A stretch of 64,000 bases of DNA from assembly GCA_018828385.1 (NCBI GenBank), contig JAHJVE010000008.1, positions 469,075 through 533,074 on the forward strand. Reading direction: 5' to 3'. The position numbers and the translations under genes are program-made. Position 1 is the stretch's first letter; the number at the start of each line of letters is the position of its first letter. Below, piece by piece: positions 57,087-64,000 of the stretch. The stretch comes from Gammaproteobacteria bacterium. GTDB lineage: Bacteria > Pseudomonadota > Gammaproteobacteria > Burkholderiales > Rhodocyclaceae. A model generated the notes under the pieces. It was not told the origin of the DNA, searched no databases, and saw only the letters and a program-made list of their open reading frames with translations.

Positions 57087-57692
57087 ATGAAGCTCTATTA
57101 CGCCACGGGAGCCTGCTCCCTTTCCCCGCACATCGTGTTGAGCGAACTCGGTCTGCCTTACGAATTGGTCCGGGTCGAACTGTCCACCCACCTGACTGCC
57201 GATGGTCGGGACTACACTGCGATCAATCCCAAAGGCTACGTGCCGGCCGTCGAACTTGATGACGGCCAACTGCTCACCGAAGGTCCGGCCATCGTCCAGT
57301 ACCTGGCCGACCAGAAACCGGCTGCCGGGCTGCTACCGCCGGCAGGAACGCTCGAGCGGGCGCGGGTGCAGGAATGGCTGACCTTCATCGGCACCGAGCT
57401 GCACAGGAATTTCACCCCGCTGTTCAATCCGAAGGCTTCGGCTGACTGGAAAGCTGCGGCGACGGCCAATATCGAGCGGCGGTTTGGTTTTGTCGAAAAG
57501 GCGCTGGCCGGTCGCGACTATCTGACCGGGGGCTCGTTCTGTGTGGCAGATGCCTACCTTTTTACGGTGGTTAACTGGACCAAATTCGTCAAAATCGATC
57601 TGGCGCCTTGGCCTACGCTGGCGGCTTTTCATCAGCGGGTTATGGCGCGGGCGGCGGTGCAGAAGGCATTGCGGGAGGAGGGGCTGATTTAG
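57087..57692 (+). CDS. Beta-class glutathione S-transferase, BphK-like
   Basis: 201 residues. The N-terminal thioredoxin-like domain has Cys10 (YYATGACSLSPHIVL), the beta-class signature residue, and ELVRVELSTHLTADGRDYTAINPKGYVPAVELDDG. The C-terminal all-helical domain ends AAVQKALREEGLI. BphK-type enzymes in aromatic operons dehalogenate ring-cleavage metabolites, so a role with chlorinated intermediates is possible. CAGGAGAAGAC precedes the ATG. It is the last gene before palindromic element 2. Confidence 0.88.
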   Translation: MKLYYATGACSLSPHIVLSELGLPYELVRVELSTHLTADGRDYTAINPKGYVPAVELDDGQLLTEGPAIVQYLADQKPAAGLLPPAGTLERARVQEWLTFIGTELHRNFTPLFNPKASADWKAAATANIERRFGFVEKALAGRDYLTGGSFCVADAYLFTVVNWTKFVKIDLAPWPTLAAFHQRVMARAAVQKALREEGLI

Positions 57693-57705
57693 GTTTTTTT
57701 GAATA

Positions 57706-58240
57706 GGCTTGGGGTTCCGCCTTGCTGGCGGGCGTACTTTCTTTTGCTTCGCCAAAAGAAAGTAGCCAAAGAAAAGGCGACCCCGGGGGCGGCGCCCTTC
57801 GGGTTCCTTGCGCTACTCGGCAGGCCGGGCGGCTTGCTAAACTCGCCTTCGGCTCAGACAACGCAAGCCGACTGCCCCCGGCCCGCCTGCGTTGCTCAGC
57901 GCCTTCCACGGGGGCCCCAAAGGCGTCCATGTTCGACCGATGTAGCGCAAAAAACAGATTCCCACTGTCAACCGGAAAAAAGCCTAAAAATGAAATCCCA
58001 AGCCTGGCCACGGACGCCTTACCGGGCCCCTTGAGAGGTGCCGAGCAACGCAGGGGCTGGCGTGAAAAGGGCGAGGACTGTCTGAGGGCGAAGCCCGAGT
58101 TTCGCAGCCCCCGCCAGCCCCGAGTAGCGCAGGGAACCGGCGTAGCCGGCACCGACCCAGGGTCGCCTTCTTCTTTGGCTACTTTCTTCTTGGCGAAGCA
58201 AGAAGAAAGTACGCCCGCCAGCAAGGCGGAACCCCAAGCC
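57706..58240. repeat. Long palindromic element, copy 2 (no transposase)
   Basis: The ends GGCTTGGGGTTCCGCC (57706-57721) and GGCGGAACCCCAAGCC (58225-58240) are identical to those of copy 1, and the arms follow the same order. The short dispersed repeat sits at its centre (57957-57999) in the same orientation. Interior frames are not considered genes. The 57693-58267 gap holds nothing else recognisable. Confidence 0.85.
57957..57999 (-). repeat. Short dispersed repeat at the centre of palindromic element 2
   Basis: GATTCCCACTGTCAACCGG, then an A run, then GCCTAAAAATGAAATCCC; one core base differs (T for G). Confidence 0.8.
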
Positions 58241-58267
58241 AAATAAACGGACAACTGATAGCAGCAG

Positions 58268-60031
58268 CTATCCCGTTTTCCCCGCCGGATGCGCCACCTT
58301 CCTCCCGGAAAGCCGATAAGCCACCCGCGCCCGCGTCGTACCCAGTATCTTGGCCGCCCCGGAAACATTCCCCTGCGTCAGATGCAGGGCCTGCCCGATG
58401 GCGTCTTCCTCCAGAGCATCCAGTGAAAGCTTCCCCGAGGCGAGCGCTTCCCGGAGCAGAGCGGACAGGTTCGGGGCCTCGGCTGGTTGTTCCGGTAGGC
58501 TCGCCGCAGCTTCCGTCCGGCCCGGCTCGCGCCGGATATTTTCACCGCTGGTAAACAGGTGCGAGATGTCGATACCCCCATCTTCCGGCGCCAGAATGAC
58601 GCCGCGTTCGATGAGGTTTTCCAGCTCGCGGATATTGCCCGGCCACGAATAAAACAGCAGTGCTTCGAGCGCCGCCTCGGTGAAGCCAGTCACCTTGCGC
58701 TTGTGCAGGGCGCAGTAGCGATTGAGGAAGTGTTCAACGAGCAGCAGGATGTCTTCCTTGCGCTCGCGCAGCGGCGGGATATTGACCGGGAAGACATTGA
58801 GCCGATAGAACAGGTCGTCGCGGAATTTGCCGGCCTCGACGAGATCGCGCAGGTTTTCGTTGGTCGCAGCCACGACGCGGACATCGACCTGGCGCACCCG
58901 CGTGTCGCCGATACGCTCGATTTCGCCTTCTTGCAGCGCCCGTAGCAGCTTGCCCTGGGCGACCAGGCTCAGCGTGCCGATTTCGTCGAGGAACAGGGTG
59001 CCACCATCGGCCCGTTCGAAGCGGCCGGGGCGTGACTGGCTGGCGCCGCTGAAGCCGCCTTTTTCGACGCCGAAAAGCTCCGATTCGATGAGCTGCTCGG
59101 GAATGGCCGCGCAGTTGATTGCGATGAAAGGCTGTTCGGCGCGGTCGCTGATGTTGTGCAGGGTGCGCGCGAACTGTTCCTTGCCGACGCCGCTTTCGCC
59201 AAGAAAGAGCACCGTCGCCCGGGTCGGCGCGACGCGCTGGATCATGTGGCAGACAGTATTGAAGCCCGATGAAACGCCGACCAGATCGATCTTGTCGCTG
59301 ATTTCGCTGGCGTCGGCGTCGCTGCGCGGGAAGGAGAATTTCTTGCTGCTCGGGCTCTGCACGAAATCCTGCGCCTGCAGATAGCGAAAATCGGCGTCCG
59401 GGTCATCCCACTGGTCGAGTGCCTTGCCGACAATCTTGCAGCTTGGAAAGCCCATGGCCTTGCATTCGACTTCGCGGACCAGCATCTGGCGGCCGAGGAA
59501 ACTGCTCAGATAGCCGTTGGCGTAGCCTTGCTGCAGCCAGCACACCGGCGCGCTGCTGGTGCCGAAGGTGGCGATGTGCTGCTCGGCCTCGGCCGAGTTG
59601 CGCCAGATGAACTCGCCGTAGAAATGGCCGGTTTCGACATCGACATCGAGGGCCAGGGTTTCGACCGAGACGAAGCCTTCCAATGCATGCATTTGCGGGC
59701 CGACGGCAAAGGCATCGAAATCGTTGCTGTCCGGGCGGATGCGGCGGACCATTTCGGCATCGCGCGTGCCCGACTGGTAGCCCATGCGGGTGATCAGTCC
59801 GCGTGCCTTCTCGATGCCGACTGTTTCGATCAGCTCGCGCCGGATGGCGCCGAGCGAAGAGTTGTGGACCAGAACCATGCGCCGGTCGTCGAACCAGACT
59901 TCGCCCTTGGCCGGAGCAAAACACAGGCGCGCGGCAAGATCGTCGATGTCCGGCAGGCGATGTTTGTCGTGGGCGGTCGGGCGCAGCAGGCGAATGCCCT
60001 TGTCTTGCGTCGATTTTTGGCCGTTGTCCAT
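58268..60031 (-). CDS. Second DmpR-type sigma54 activator
   Basis: 587 residues from the ATG at 60031, which has AAGGAACC upstream; the longer open frame to 60472 is antisense to the aldolase gene. The sensor residues match MopR: His115, Trp143, and zinc ligands Cys164, Glu187, Cys190 and Cys198. Walker A is GESGVGKE (278-285). The sigma54-contact loop reads GGFSGA (325-330) instead of GAFTGA. A Fis-type helix-turn-helix lies near the C-terminus (VSGAAKILGTTRARVAYRL). It sits beside cluster 2 and may act on the sigma54 promoter at 45411; the altered loop makes its activity uncertain. Confidence 0.88.
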   Translation of the reverse strand: MDNGQKSTQDKGIRLLRPTAHDKHRLPDIDDLAARLCFAPAKGEVWFDDRRMVLVHNSSLGAIRRELIETVGIEKARGLITRMGYQSGTRDAEMVRRIRPDSNDFDAFAVGPQMHALEGFVSVETLALDVDVETGHFYGEFIWRNSAEAEQHIATFGTSSAPVCWLQQGYANGYLSSFLGRQMLVREVECKAMGFPSCKIVGKALDQWDDPDADFRYLQAQDFVQSPSSKKFSFPRSDADASEISDKIDLVGVSSGFNTVCHMIQRVAPTRATVLFLGESGVGKEQFARTLHNISDRAEQPFIAINCAAIPEQLIESELFGVEKGGFSGASQSRPGRFERADGGTLFLDEIGTLSLVAQGKLLRALQEGEIERIGDTRVRQVDVRVVAATNENLRDLVEAGKFRDDLFYRLNVFPVNIPPLRERKEDILLLVEHFLNRYCALHKRKVTGFTEAALEALLFYSWPGNIRELENLIERGVILAPEDGGIDISHLFTSGENIRREPGRTEAAASLPEQPAEAPNLSALLREALASGKLSLDALEEDAIGQALHLTQGNVSGAAKILGTTRARVAYRLSGRKVAHPAGKTG

Positions 60032-60108
60032 GCGGGTTCCTTCGCTACGCTTGTCGTCTGCCAGCGGTAAGTGGCGGGATTCGAAGCGCTGATTATCGCG
60101 CGCGTGGA

Positions 60109-60906
60109 TCAATAATTGGCGGCGCTTTTGCCACCGGGTTCCGGCCGGTATTCCTGACGTAGATTGGTCGTGGCAGCAGCCAACAGCAGGGCGTCGACGC
60201 CGACGGCAATGAAACGGGCGCCAGCCTCGAAGTAGCGTTGGACGATGGCCTTGTCTCCACACAGGACGCCGCCGCTTTTTCCGGCGGCGGAGGCTTTTTG
60301 CAAGCCGGTTTCGATGGCCTGGACGATGCTCGGGTGATTCGACTGACCGAGCAGGCCATACGAAGCGGCGAGGTCGGCGGCGCCGAAAAAGATGCCGTCC
60401 ACGCCGTCGACCGCAAGAATCTCGTCGAGATTGTCGTAACCGAGCTTGGTCTCGACTTGCAGCAACAGGCACATCTGGTCGTTGGCCTGGGCGCTGTAAT
60501 CCTGGATTCGACCCCAGCGCGAGGCGCGCGCCAGCGCGGCACCAACGCCACGGATACCTTCCGGCGGGTAGCGCATGGCGCGAACCAGACCGGCCGCTTG
60601 CTCGGCTGTTTCAACCATCGGAATGAGCAGCGTCTGGACGCCGGTTTCCAGCAACTGCTTGATCAATACATGGTCGCCCTGCGGCGGGCGGACGATGGCG
60701 TGCGAGGGATAAGGCTCGATGGCCTGGAGTTGGGCCAGAATGCTGCGCAGGTCATTGGGGCCATGCTCGCCGTCGATCAGCAGCCAGTCGAAACCGGCCC
60801 CGGCGCAGATCTCTGCGCTGAAGGTTTCGCTCAGGCCGAGCCACAGGCCAAGCAAGGTTTCCCCATTGCGCAGATCGGCCTTGAAGTCGTTACGTGGGAT
60901 GTCCAT
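60109..60906 (-). CDS. HpcH/HpaI-family aldolase
   Basis: 265 residues. Family motifs are GLWLGLSETFSAEICAGAGFDWLLIDGEHGPND, VRPPQGD, METAEQAAGLVRAMRYPPEGIRGVG and QVETKLGYDNLDEIL (metal Glu). These class II pyruvate aldolases cleave 4-hydroxy-2-oxo acids; HpaI acts in homoprotocatechuate degradation. The ATG at 60906 was chosen over one at 60948. A LysR-type operator and promoter (site D) lie upstream in the same direction, joining this gene to the aromatic regulon. Confidence 0.88.
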   Translation of the reverse strand: MDIPRNDFKADLRNGETLLGLWLGLSETFSAEICAGAGFDWLLIDGEHGPNDLRSILAQLQAIEPYPSHAIVRPPQGDHVLIKQLLETGVQTLLIPMVETAEQAAGLVRAMRYPPEGIRGVGAALARASRWGRIQDYSAQANDQMCLLLQVETKLGYDNLDEILAVDGVDGIFFGAADLAASYGLLGQSNHPSIVQAIETGLQKASAAGKSGGVLCGDKAIVQRYFEAGARFIAVGVDALLLAAATTNLRQEYRPEPGGKSAANY

Positions 60907-61030
60907 GGCGGGATAGCGTTCCGTGTTCTCGTGTTGTCCAGGTGCCATTCGCTCAGGGGGAGGACTGGTTTGGCCCGCTCCTCCGGCAAGGCGATCATGC
61001 GGAACGGATCAATATCGTGTCTGCGCGTCC

Positions 61031-61077
61031 GACTGTCCAATACATATATATATGTAGCTCGATACCCGCGCGGTATG
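61031..61077 (-). promoter_or_regulatory. LysR-type bipartite operator, site D (HpaI aldolase)
   Basis: On the minus strand ATACC-N5-GGTAT occupies 61077-61063, then 17 bp, then TGTATTGGACAGTCG (61045-61031), matching 12 of 15 bases of site B. TTGGAC and GATATT (61016-61011) are 19 bp apart. The rest of the 60907-61291 gap has a 16-bp palindrome TACATATATATATGTA (61042-61057) inside the spacer and no other clear feature. Confidence 0.65.
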
Positions 61078-61291
61078 TCCGGGGCGCAGGAACAGAGGCC
61101 GGGGGCCGAAGCCATGCCTTCACGAAAGCCAAACAGCGGCTTGAATGCTTCTCGGTGCTGTCTGATAATGAGCCCTTTGGCCGAGATCAGTCGTCTTCGT
61201 GCCCGCGCAACAAAAATGGCGCTTGCCAAAACGGGTCTCGAATCGGTTTAAATCTGAATGGCAGTATATAAATCAATAGGATAGGCAACTT

Positions 61292-61864
61292 ATGCTGCTG
61301 ATGATAGACAACTACGATAGCTTCACCTACAACATCGTCCAGTACTTCGGCGAGCTAGGGCAGGACGTGAAGGTTTACCGCAACGATGCCATCACGGTCG
61401 ACGAAATCGCCCGTCTCAAGCCCGAATACCTGGTAATTTCCCCCGGCCCCTGCGCCCCGGCCCAGGCCGGCATCTCGCTGGCGGCGATTCGCGAGTTCTC
61501 AGGCAAGATCCCGCTGCTCGGCGTCTGCCTCGGTCACCAATCCATCGGCGAAGCCTTTGGCGGCAAGATCGTGCATGCCAAGCAACTCATGCACGGCAAG
61601 GTGTCACCGGTTCATCACAAGGACGTCGGCGTGTTCAAAGGCTTGCCCAACCCGCTGACCTGCACGCGCTACCACTCGCTGGCCATCGAGCGCGAATCGC
61701 TGCCCGACTGTCTGGACGTCACCGCCTGGACCGACGACGGCGAGATCATGGGCGTTCGCCACAAGACGCTGGCTGTCGAAGGCGTCCAGTTTCACCCCGA
61801 ATCCATCCTGACCGAACGCGGTCACGACCTGCTCAAGAACTTTCTGGACGAATTCAAGCAATGA
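61292..61864 (+). CDS. trpG: Anthranilate synthase glutaminase component
   Basis: 190-residue class I glutamine amidotransferase. The nucleophile lies in [17 protein letters not shown] and the His-Glu pair in [10 protein letters not shown]. It supplies ammonia from glutamine to TrpE, whose gene is not in the window (usually elsewhere upstream in this group). It starts the trpGDC operon, with the stop overlapping trpD by 4 bp. The leader has no visible attenuator. Confidence 0.94.
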   Translation: MLLMIDNYDSFTYNIVQYFGELGQDVKVYRNDAITVDEIARLKPEYLVISPGPCAPAQAGISLAAIREFSGKIPLLGVCLGHQSIGEAFGGKIVHAKQLMHGKVSPVHHKDVGVFKGLPNPLTCTRYHSLAIERESLPDCLDVTAWTDDGEIMGVRHKTLAVEGVQFHPESILTERGHDLLKNFLDEFKQ

Positions 61865-62889
61865 CCCCACAAGCCGCTCTCCAGCGTGTCATCGAACATC
61901 GCGAAATTTTTCACGACGAAATGGTCTCCTTGATGCGCCAGATCATGGGCGGCGAAGTCACGCCGGTCATGATCGCCGCCATCATCACCGGCCTCCGCGT
62001 CAAGAAGGAAACCATCGGCGAAATCGCTGCCGCCGCCAGCGTCATGCGCGAACTGGCCACGCCGGTCAAGGTGCCCTACGACAACCGCTTTGTTGACATC
62101 GTCGGCACCGGTGGCGATTCAGCGCACAGTTTCAATATTTCCACGACCTCGATCTTTGTTGCCGCCGCGGCCGGCGCCAAGGTTGTCAAGCACGGCGGAC
62201 GCAGCGTTTCGTCCAGCTCGGGTAGCGCCGACGTGCTCGAAGCGCTCGGCGCCAACATCATGCTGTCGCCCGAGCAGGTCGCCGCCTGCGTGGAGCAGAC
62301 CGGCATTGGCTTCATGTTCGCGCCCAATCACCACAGCGCCATGAAGCACGTTGCACCGGTGCGCCGTGAAATGGGCATCCGCACGCTGTTCAATATTCTC
62401 GGCCCGCTAACTAACCCGGCCGGCGCCCCGAACACCCTGATGGGCGTCTTCCATCCCGACCTCGTCGGCATTCAGGTGCGCGTCATGCAGCGCCTCGGTG
62501 CCGAGCGCGTGCTGGTCGTGCACGGCCGCGACAACCTCGACGAAATCTCGCTCGGTGCCGCCACTTTGGTCGGCGAGTTGAGGAACGGCGAAGTCACCGA
62601 ATACGAAGTGCACCCCGAAGACTTCGGCCTGCAGATGATGTCGCTGCGCAACCTGCGCGTCGACAGCGCCGAAGAATCCAAAGCCGTGATGCTCGGCGCC
62701 CTCGACAACAAGCCGGGCGCTGCCCGTGAAATCGTCTGCTTGAATGCCGGTGCCGCGCTCTACGTCGCCAATGTTGCCGACAGCATCGGCGACGGTATCG
62801 CCAGGGCACGCGAAGCCATCGCCAGCGGCGCCGCCCGGGCCAAGCTCGCGCAGTTCGTCGAATGCACTCAAAAACTGGCGACAAAATGA
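61861..62889 (+). CDS. trpD: Anthranilate phosphoribosyltransferase
   Basis: 342 residues. PRPP-binding [15 protein letters not shown] and [21 protein letters not shown] are intact. It joins phosphoribosyl pyrophosphate to anthranilate in tryptophan synthesis. Coupled by ATGA overlaps to trpG and trpC. Confidence 0.95.
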   Translation: MTPQAALQRVIEHREIFHDEMVSLMRQIMGGEVTPVMIAAIITGLRVKKETIGEIAAAASVMRELATPVKVPYDNRFVDIVGTGGDSAHSFNISTTSIFVAAAAGAKVVKHGGRSVSSSSGSADVLEALGANIMLSPEQVAACVEQTGIGFMFAPNHHSAMKHVAPVRREMGIRTLFNILGPLTNPAGAPNTLMGVFHPDLVGIQVRVMQRLGAERVLVVHGRDNLDEISLGAATLVGELRNGEVTEYEVHPEDFGLQMMSLRNLRVDSAEESKAVMLGALDNKPGAAREIVCLNAGAALYVANVADSIGDGIARAREAIASGAARAKLAQFVECTQKLATK

Positions 62890-63674
62890 GCGACATCCTC
62901 AACAAGATCATCGCCACCAAGCGCGAAGAAATCACCGCCGCGCTGACCGTCAAACCGCTTGCCGCTGTCGAAGCCGAAGCTGCCGCCCAGCCAGCGCCCC
63001 GCGATTTCGTCGGCGCCATCCGCAACAAGATCTCCCACGGTCAACCGGGAATAATCGCCGAAATCAAAAAGGCCAGCCCCTCCAAAGGCATCATCCGCCC
63101 CGACTTCCACCCGGCCGACATCGCTCGCAGCTATGAACAACACGGAGCCGCCTGCCTGTCGGTGCTGACCGACCGCCAATATTTCCAGGGCTGCCCGGAA
63201 TACCTGCAAGCCGCCCGTGCCGCCTGCACCCTGCCGGTGTTGCGCAAGGATTTCATGGTCGACGCCTATCAGGTTGCCGAAGCTCGCGCCATGGGCGCCG
63301 ACGCCATCCTGCTCATCGCCGCTGCGCTGACCCTGTCCGAAATGCAGTCCCTCGAGGCCCAAGCCATCGACTACGGCATGGCTGTCCTCGTCGAAGTGCA
63401 CAACGGTGAAGAGCTAGATGCTGCCCTGCAACTCAAGAGCCCGTTGCTCGGTATCAACAATCGCAACCTGCGCACCTTCGATGTCACTCTGGCAACCACC
63501 CTCGGACTGCTCTCGCGCATTCCCGATGGCAAGATCGTCGTCACCGAAAGCGGCATCCTCGCCCCGGAGGATGTTGCGCAGATGCGCCAGAACAAGGTTG
63601 AAGCCTTTCTCGTCGGGGAAGCTTTCATGCGCGCACAAAACCCGGGTGTCGAGTTGGCGAGGCTGTTTGCCTGA
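62886..63674 (+). CDS. trpC: Indole-3-glycerol-phosphate synthase
   Basis: 262 residues of the TIM-barrel TrpC family ([46 protein letters not shown]). Monofunctional, not fused to TrpF. The ATG overlaps the trpD stop. A stretch at 63036-63070 resembles the dispersed repeat and encodes [12 protein letters not shown], but that motif is conserved in TrpC proteins in general. Confidence 0.95.
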   Translation: MSDILNKIIATKREEITAALTVKPLAAVEAEAAAQPAPRDFVGAIRNKISHGQPGIIAEIKKASPSKGIIRPDFHPADIARSYEQHGAACLSVLTDRQYFQGCPEYLQAARAACTLPVLRKDFMVDAYQVAEARAMGADAILLIAAALTLSEMQSLEAQAIDYGMAVLVEVHNGEELDAALQLKSPLLGINNRNLRTFDVTLATTLGLLSRIPDGKIVVTESGILAPEDVAQMRQNKVEAFLVGEAFMRAQNPGVELARLFA

Positions 63675-63848
63675 AATTGTCGTGCTCAATACGCCGCACC
63701 AGGCGCTTGGCCGGTTGCCAGTGTCACAGATAGATAACCTCCCGGTAAAACACATCCATTGCACCCGCGGCTAGCATCCGTCACGGCACTCCAAGGACTC
63801 GATTTCGAGGGGTAATTGAAGTTCTTTTCAGAAATTTTCAGATTTAAG

Positions 63849-63876
63849 TTGACGGTGTAGGATTAATCCGTAGAAT
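63849..63876 (+). promoter_or_regulatory. Sigma70 promoter near the right edge
   Basis: TTGACG (63849-63854), 16 bp, TAGAAT (63871-63876). It is the upstream member of two promoters. The stretch 63675-63848 between trpC and it shows no gene. Confidence 0.55.
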
Positions 63877-63953
63877 GCGCACCTCTCCTGCGGTGCCGGG
63901 GTTTTCGGCGGATGTAGGGGAGTCAGGTGAAGCAAGGAATTTTGCAAAAAAGC

Positions 63954-63982
63954 TTGACGGGGTGAGAGGAGTTCTTCATAAT
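63954..63982 (+). promoter_or_regulatory. Strong sigma70 promoter, probably of a stable-RNA operon
   Basis: TTGACG (63954-63959), 17 bp, CATAAT (63977-63982), followed by CTTGCCTCTCTGCTGCAG. A GC-rich discriminator and CTCTCTGCTG-type start are common in betaproteobacterial rRNA or tRNA operons. The transcript itself lies beyond the window. Confidence 0.5.
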
Positions 63983-64000
63983 CTTGCCTCTCTGCTGCAG

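Noticed and set aside
61042..61057. TACATATATATATGTA palindrome as an independent operator
   Set aside because: A TA repeat is automatically palindromic, and it falls in the spacer of operator D; no second instance was seen.
63036..63070. Repeat-like sequence in trpC as a definite inserted copy
   Set aside because: The encoded [13 protein letters not shown] is conserved in TrpC proteins generally, so the match may be chance convergence with a required motif.

Overview
The window looks like chromosome of a GC-rich betaproteobacterium of the Rhodocyclales (Dechloromonas/Azonexus/Thauera type). This is inferred from gene content and style: GltL and DctBD homologues, Dmp-type multicomponent phenol hydroxylases with NtrC-, GntR- and LysR-class regulators resembling the AphR/AphS/AphT set of Comamonas, and a trpGDC operon next to what look like strong stable-RNA promoters.

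Layout. 1-3.8 kb: end of a gltL-type ABC ATPase gene and a dctB-dctD two-component pair. 3.8-6.9 kb: a small accessory patch with a coiled-coil FlxA-like protein, a Phd/ParE-type toxin-antitoxin pair, and an AT-richer GNAT-like gene overlapping a RhuM gene. 7-14.4 kb (minus strand): a PAS-GGDEF diguanylate cyclase, a porin, periplasmic asparaginase, a TSUP permease, a dicarboxylate/amino-acid symporter and aspartase, which together suggest asparagine/aspartate use. 14.6-17.8 kb (minus): PAP2 phosphatase, ArnT-like and ArnC-like glycosyltransferases. 18-25.7 kb: a DmpR-type phenol sensor divergent from a complete phenol hydroxylase operon (dmpKLMNOPQ). 25.8-34.9 kb: a divergent GntR repressor and a complete meta-cleavage operon (dmpB, HbpS-like, dmpC, D, E, SDR, F, G, H, I). 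35.2-41.9 kb: an envelope operon (YCF48 lipoprotein, RND/MMPL transporter, DUF1302, DUF1329). 42-45.2 kb: a DUF3135 gene, a chemoreceptor and a LysR regulator. 45.5-49.7 kb: a second catechol 2,3-dioxygenase plus dmpLMNO. 50.5-57.7 kb: a second lower pathway (dmpC, E, H, I-like, F, G), an unusual SDR, a two-domain tautomerase and a GST; this block sits between two ~530-bp palindromic elements. 58.3-60.9 kb (minus): a second DmpR paralogue and an HpaI-type aldolase. 61.3-63.7 kb: trpG-trpD-trpC. 63.85-64 kb: two strong sigma70-type promoters reading off the right edge.

How it works together (inference from families). Phenols are hydroxylated to catechols, the ring is opened by catechol 2,3-dioxygenase, and the semialdehyde goes by the dehydrogenase branch (C-I-H) or the hydrolase branch (D) to 2-oxopent-4-enoate, then through E, G and F to pyruvate and acetyl-CoA. 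Cluster 1 is complete. Cluster 2 lacks the DmpK, reductase DmpP, ferredoxin DmpQ and hydrolase DmpD genes, so it probably borrows the reductase of cluster 1.

The most notable observation is a bipartite operator, ATACC-N5-GGTAT, 17 bp, then GGTATTGGACGGTAT, with constant spacing. It occurs upstream of the envelope operon, of cluster 2 (left half degenerate), of the second lower operon, and in reverse orientation upstream of the HpaI aldolase gene. It has the form of a LysR-type site and predicts one regulon joining catabolism with an envelope system. A second notable feature is a ~40-bp dispersed repeat (core CGGTTGACCG) found between genes, inside several coding sequences, and at the centre of both palindromic elements.
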